A stretch of 6,705 nucleotides of DNA from Oscillospiraceae bacterium. Its GTDB lineage: Bacteria; Bacillota; Clostridia; Oscillospirales; Acutalibacteraceae. The DNA lies in contig WRDE01000116.1 in the NCBI GenBank assembly GCA_009783605.1, positions 1 through 6,705 of the forward strand. Direction: 5' to 3'. Shown piece after piece: positions 6,686 to 6,705 of the stretch. How positions within the stretch are numbered: the stretch's first letter is position 1; every line of letters begins with the position of its first letter. The notes below the pieces were generated by a model. The model was not told where the DNA came from. It worked only from the letters and a program-made list of their open reading frames with translations, and did not search any database. Made by a program: the position numbers and the translations under genes.

Positions 6686-6705
6686 TTGATAATTGAAAAT
6701 TGACA
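6686..6705. other. AT-rich intergenic start after carB-dapF
   Basis: The last 20 bases are strongly AT-rich, with spaced repeats of the unit ATTGA, in sharp contrast to the GC-rich coding DNA before them. They could begin an AT-rich palindromic repeat, and the final TTGACA could be a -35 box of a following gene. The window ends too early to decide, and no terminator can be seen. Confidence 0.3.

Overview
The window looks like a chromosomal piece of a Gram-positive anaerobe of the Clostridia, most likely an Oscillospirales/Ruminococcaceae-type gut bacterium. This rests on moderately GC-rich coding DNA with AT-rich intergenic ends, strong AGGAGG-type ribosome binding sites, tightly packed genes, and clostridial-type wording in RsgA, CarA, CarB and DapF. 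The genus cannot be read from the sequence. All genes lie on the + strand.

Layout. (1) Bases 1-534 hold the 3' end of a surface protein: a beta-rich segment followed by a threonine-rich tail. Because it overlaps rsgA, it may be the extracellular end of a PrkC-type PASTA kinase, the usual neighbour of rsgA in Firmicutes. (2) 527-1411 is rsgA, a circularly permuted GTPase of 30S ribosome maturation, with all its motifs. (3) 1412-1535 is a short intergenic region with an A/T-rich UP-like tract, a perfect TTGACA -35, a plausible -10 and a good ribosome binding site. (4) 1536-2597 is carA, the carbamoyl-phosphate synthase small subunit. (5) 2597-6685 is one uninterrupted reading frame joining a full carB (about 1078 residues) to a full diaminopimelate epimerase (DapF, about 284 residues). 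(6) The last 20 bases are AT-rich intergenic DNA.

How the genes work together. carA and carB-dapF overlap by one base (TAATG) and should form one transcription unit making carbamoyl phosphate for arginine and pyrimidines. The fused DapF would act on the unrelated lysine/peptidoglycan (meso-diaminopimelate) branch.

The unexpected part is that the unit departs from textbook enzymology in several places. CarA keeps its fold but has lost the glutaminase cysteine (Ser244), the catalytic histidine (Tyr328) and a glutamine-binding residue (Met248). It should therefore not hydrolyse glutamine, while the ATP-grasp residues I checked in CarB are intact. This points to an ammonia-dependent synthase, reminiscent of vertebrate CPS I. 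The DapF domain has also lost one of its two catalytic cysteines (Gly1156) and keeps the other (Cys1305). CarB further carries an in-frame palindromic insertion of about 24 bp. These observations come from reading the sequence against remembered family motifs; no alignment or database search was run.
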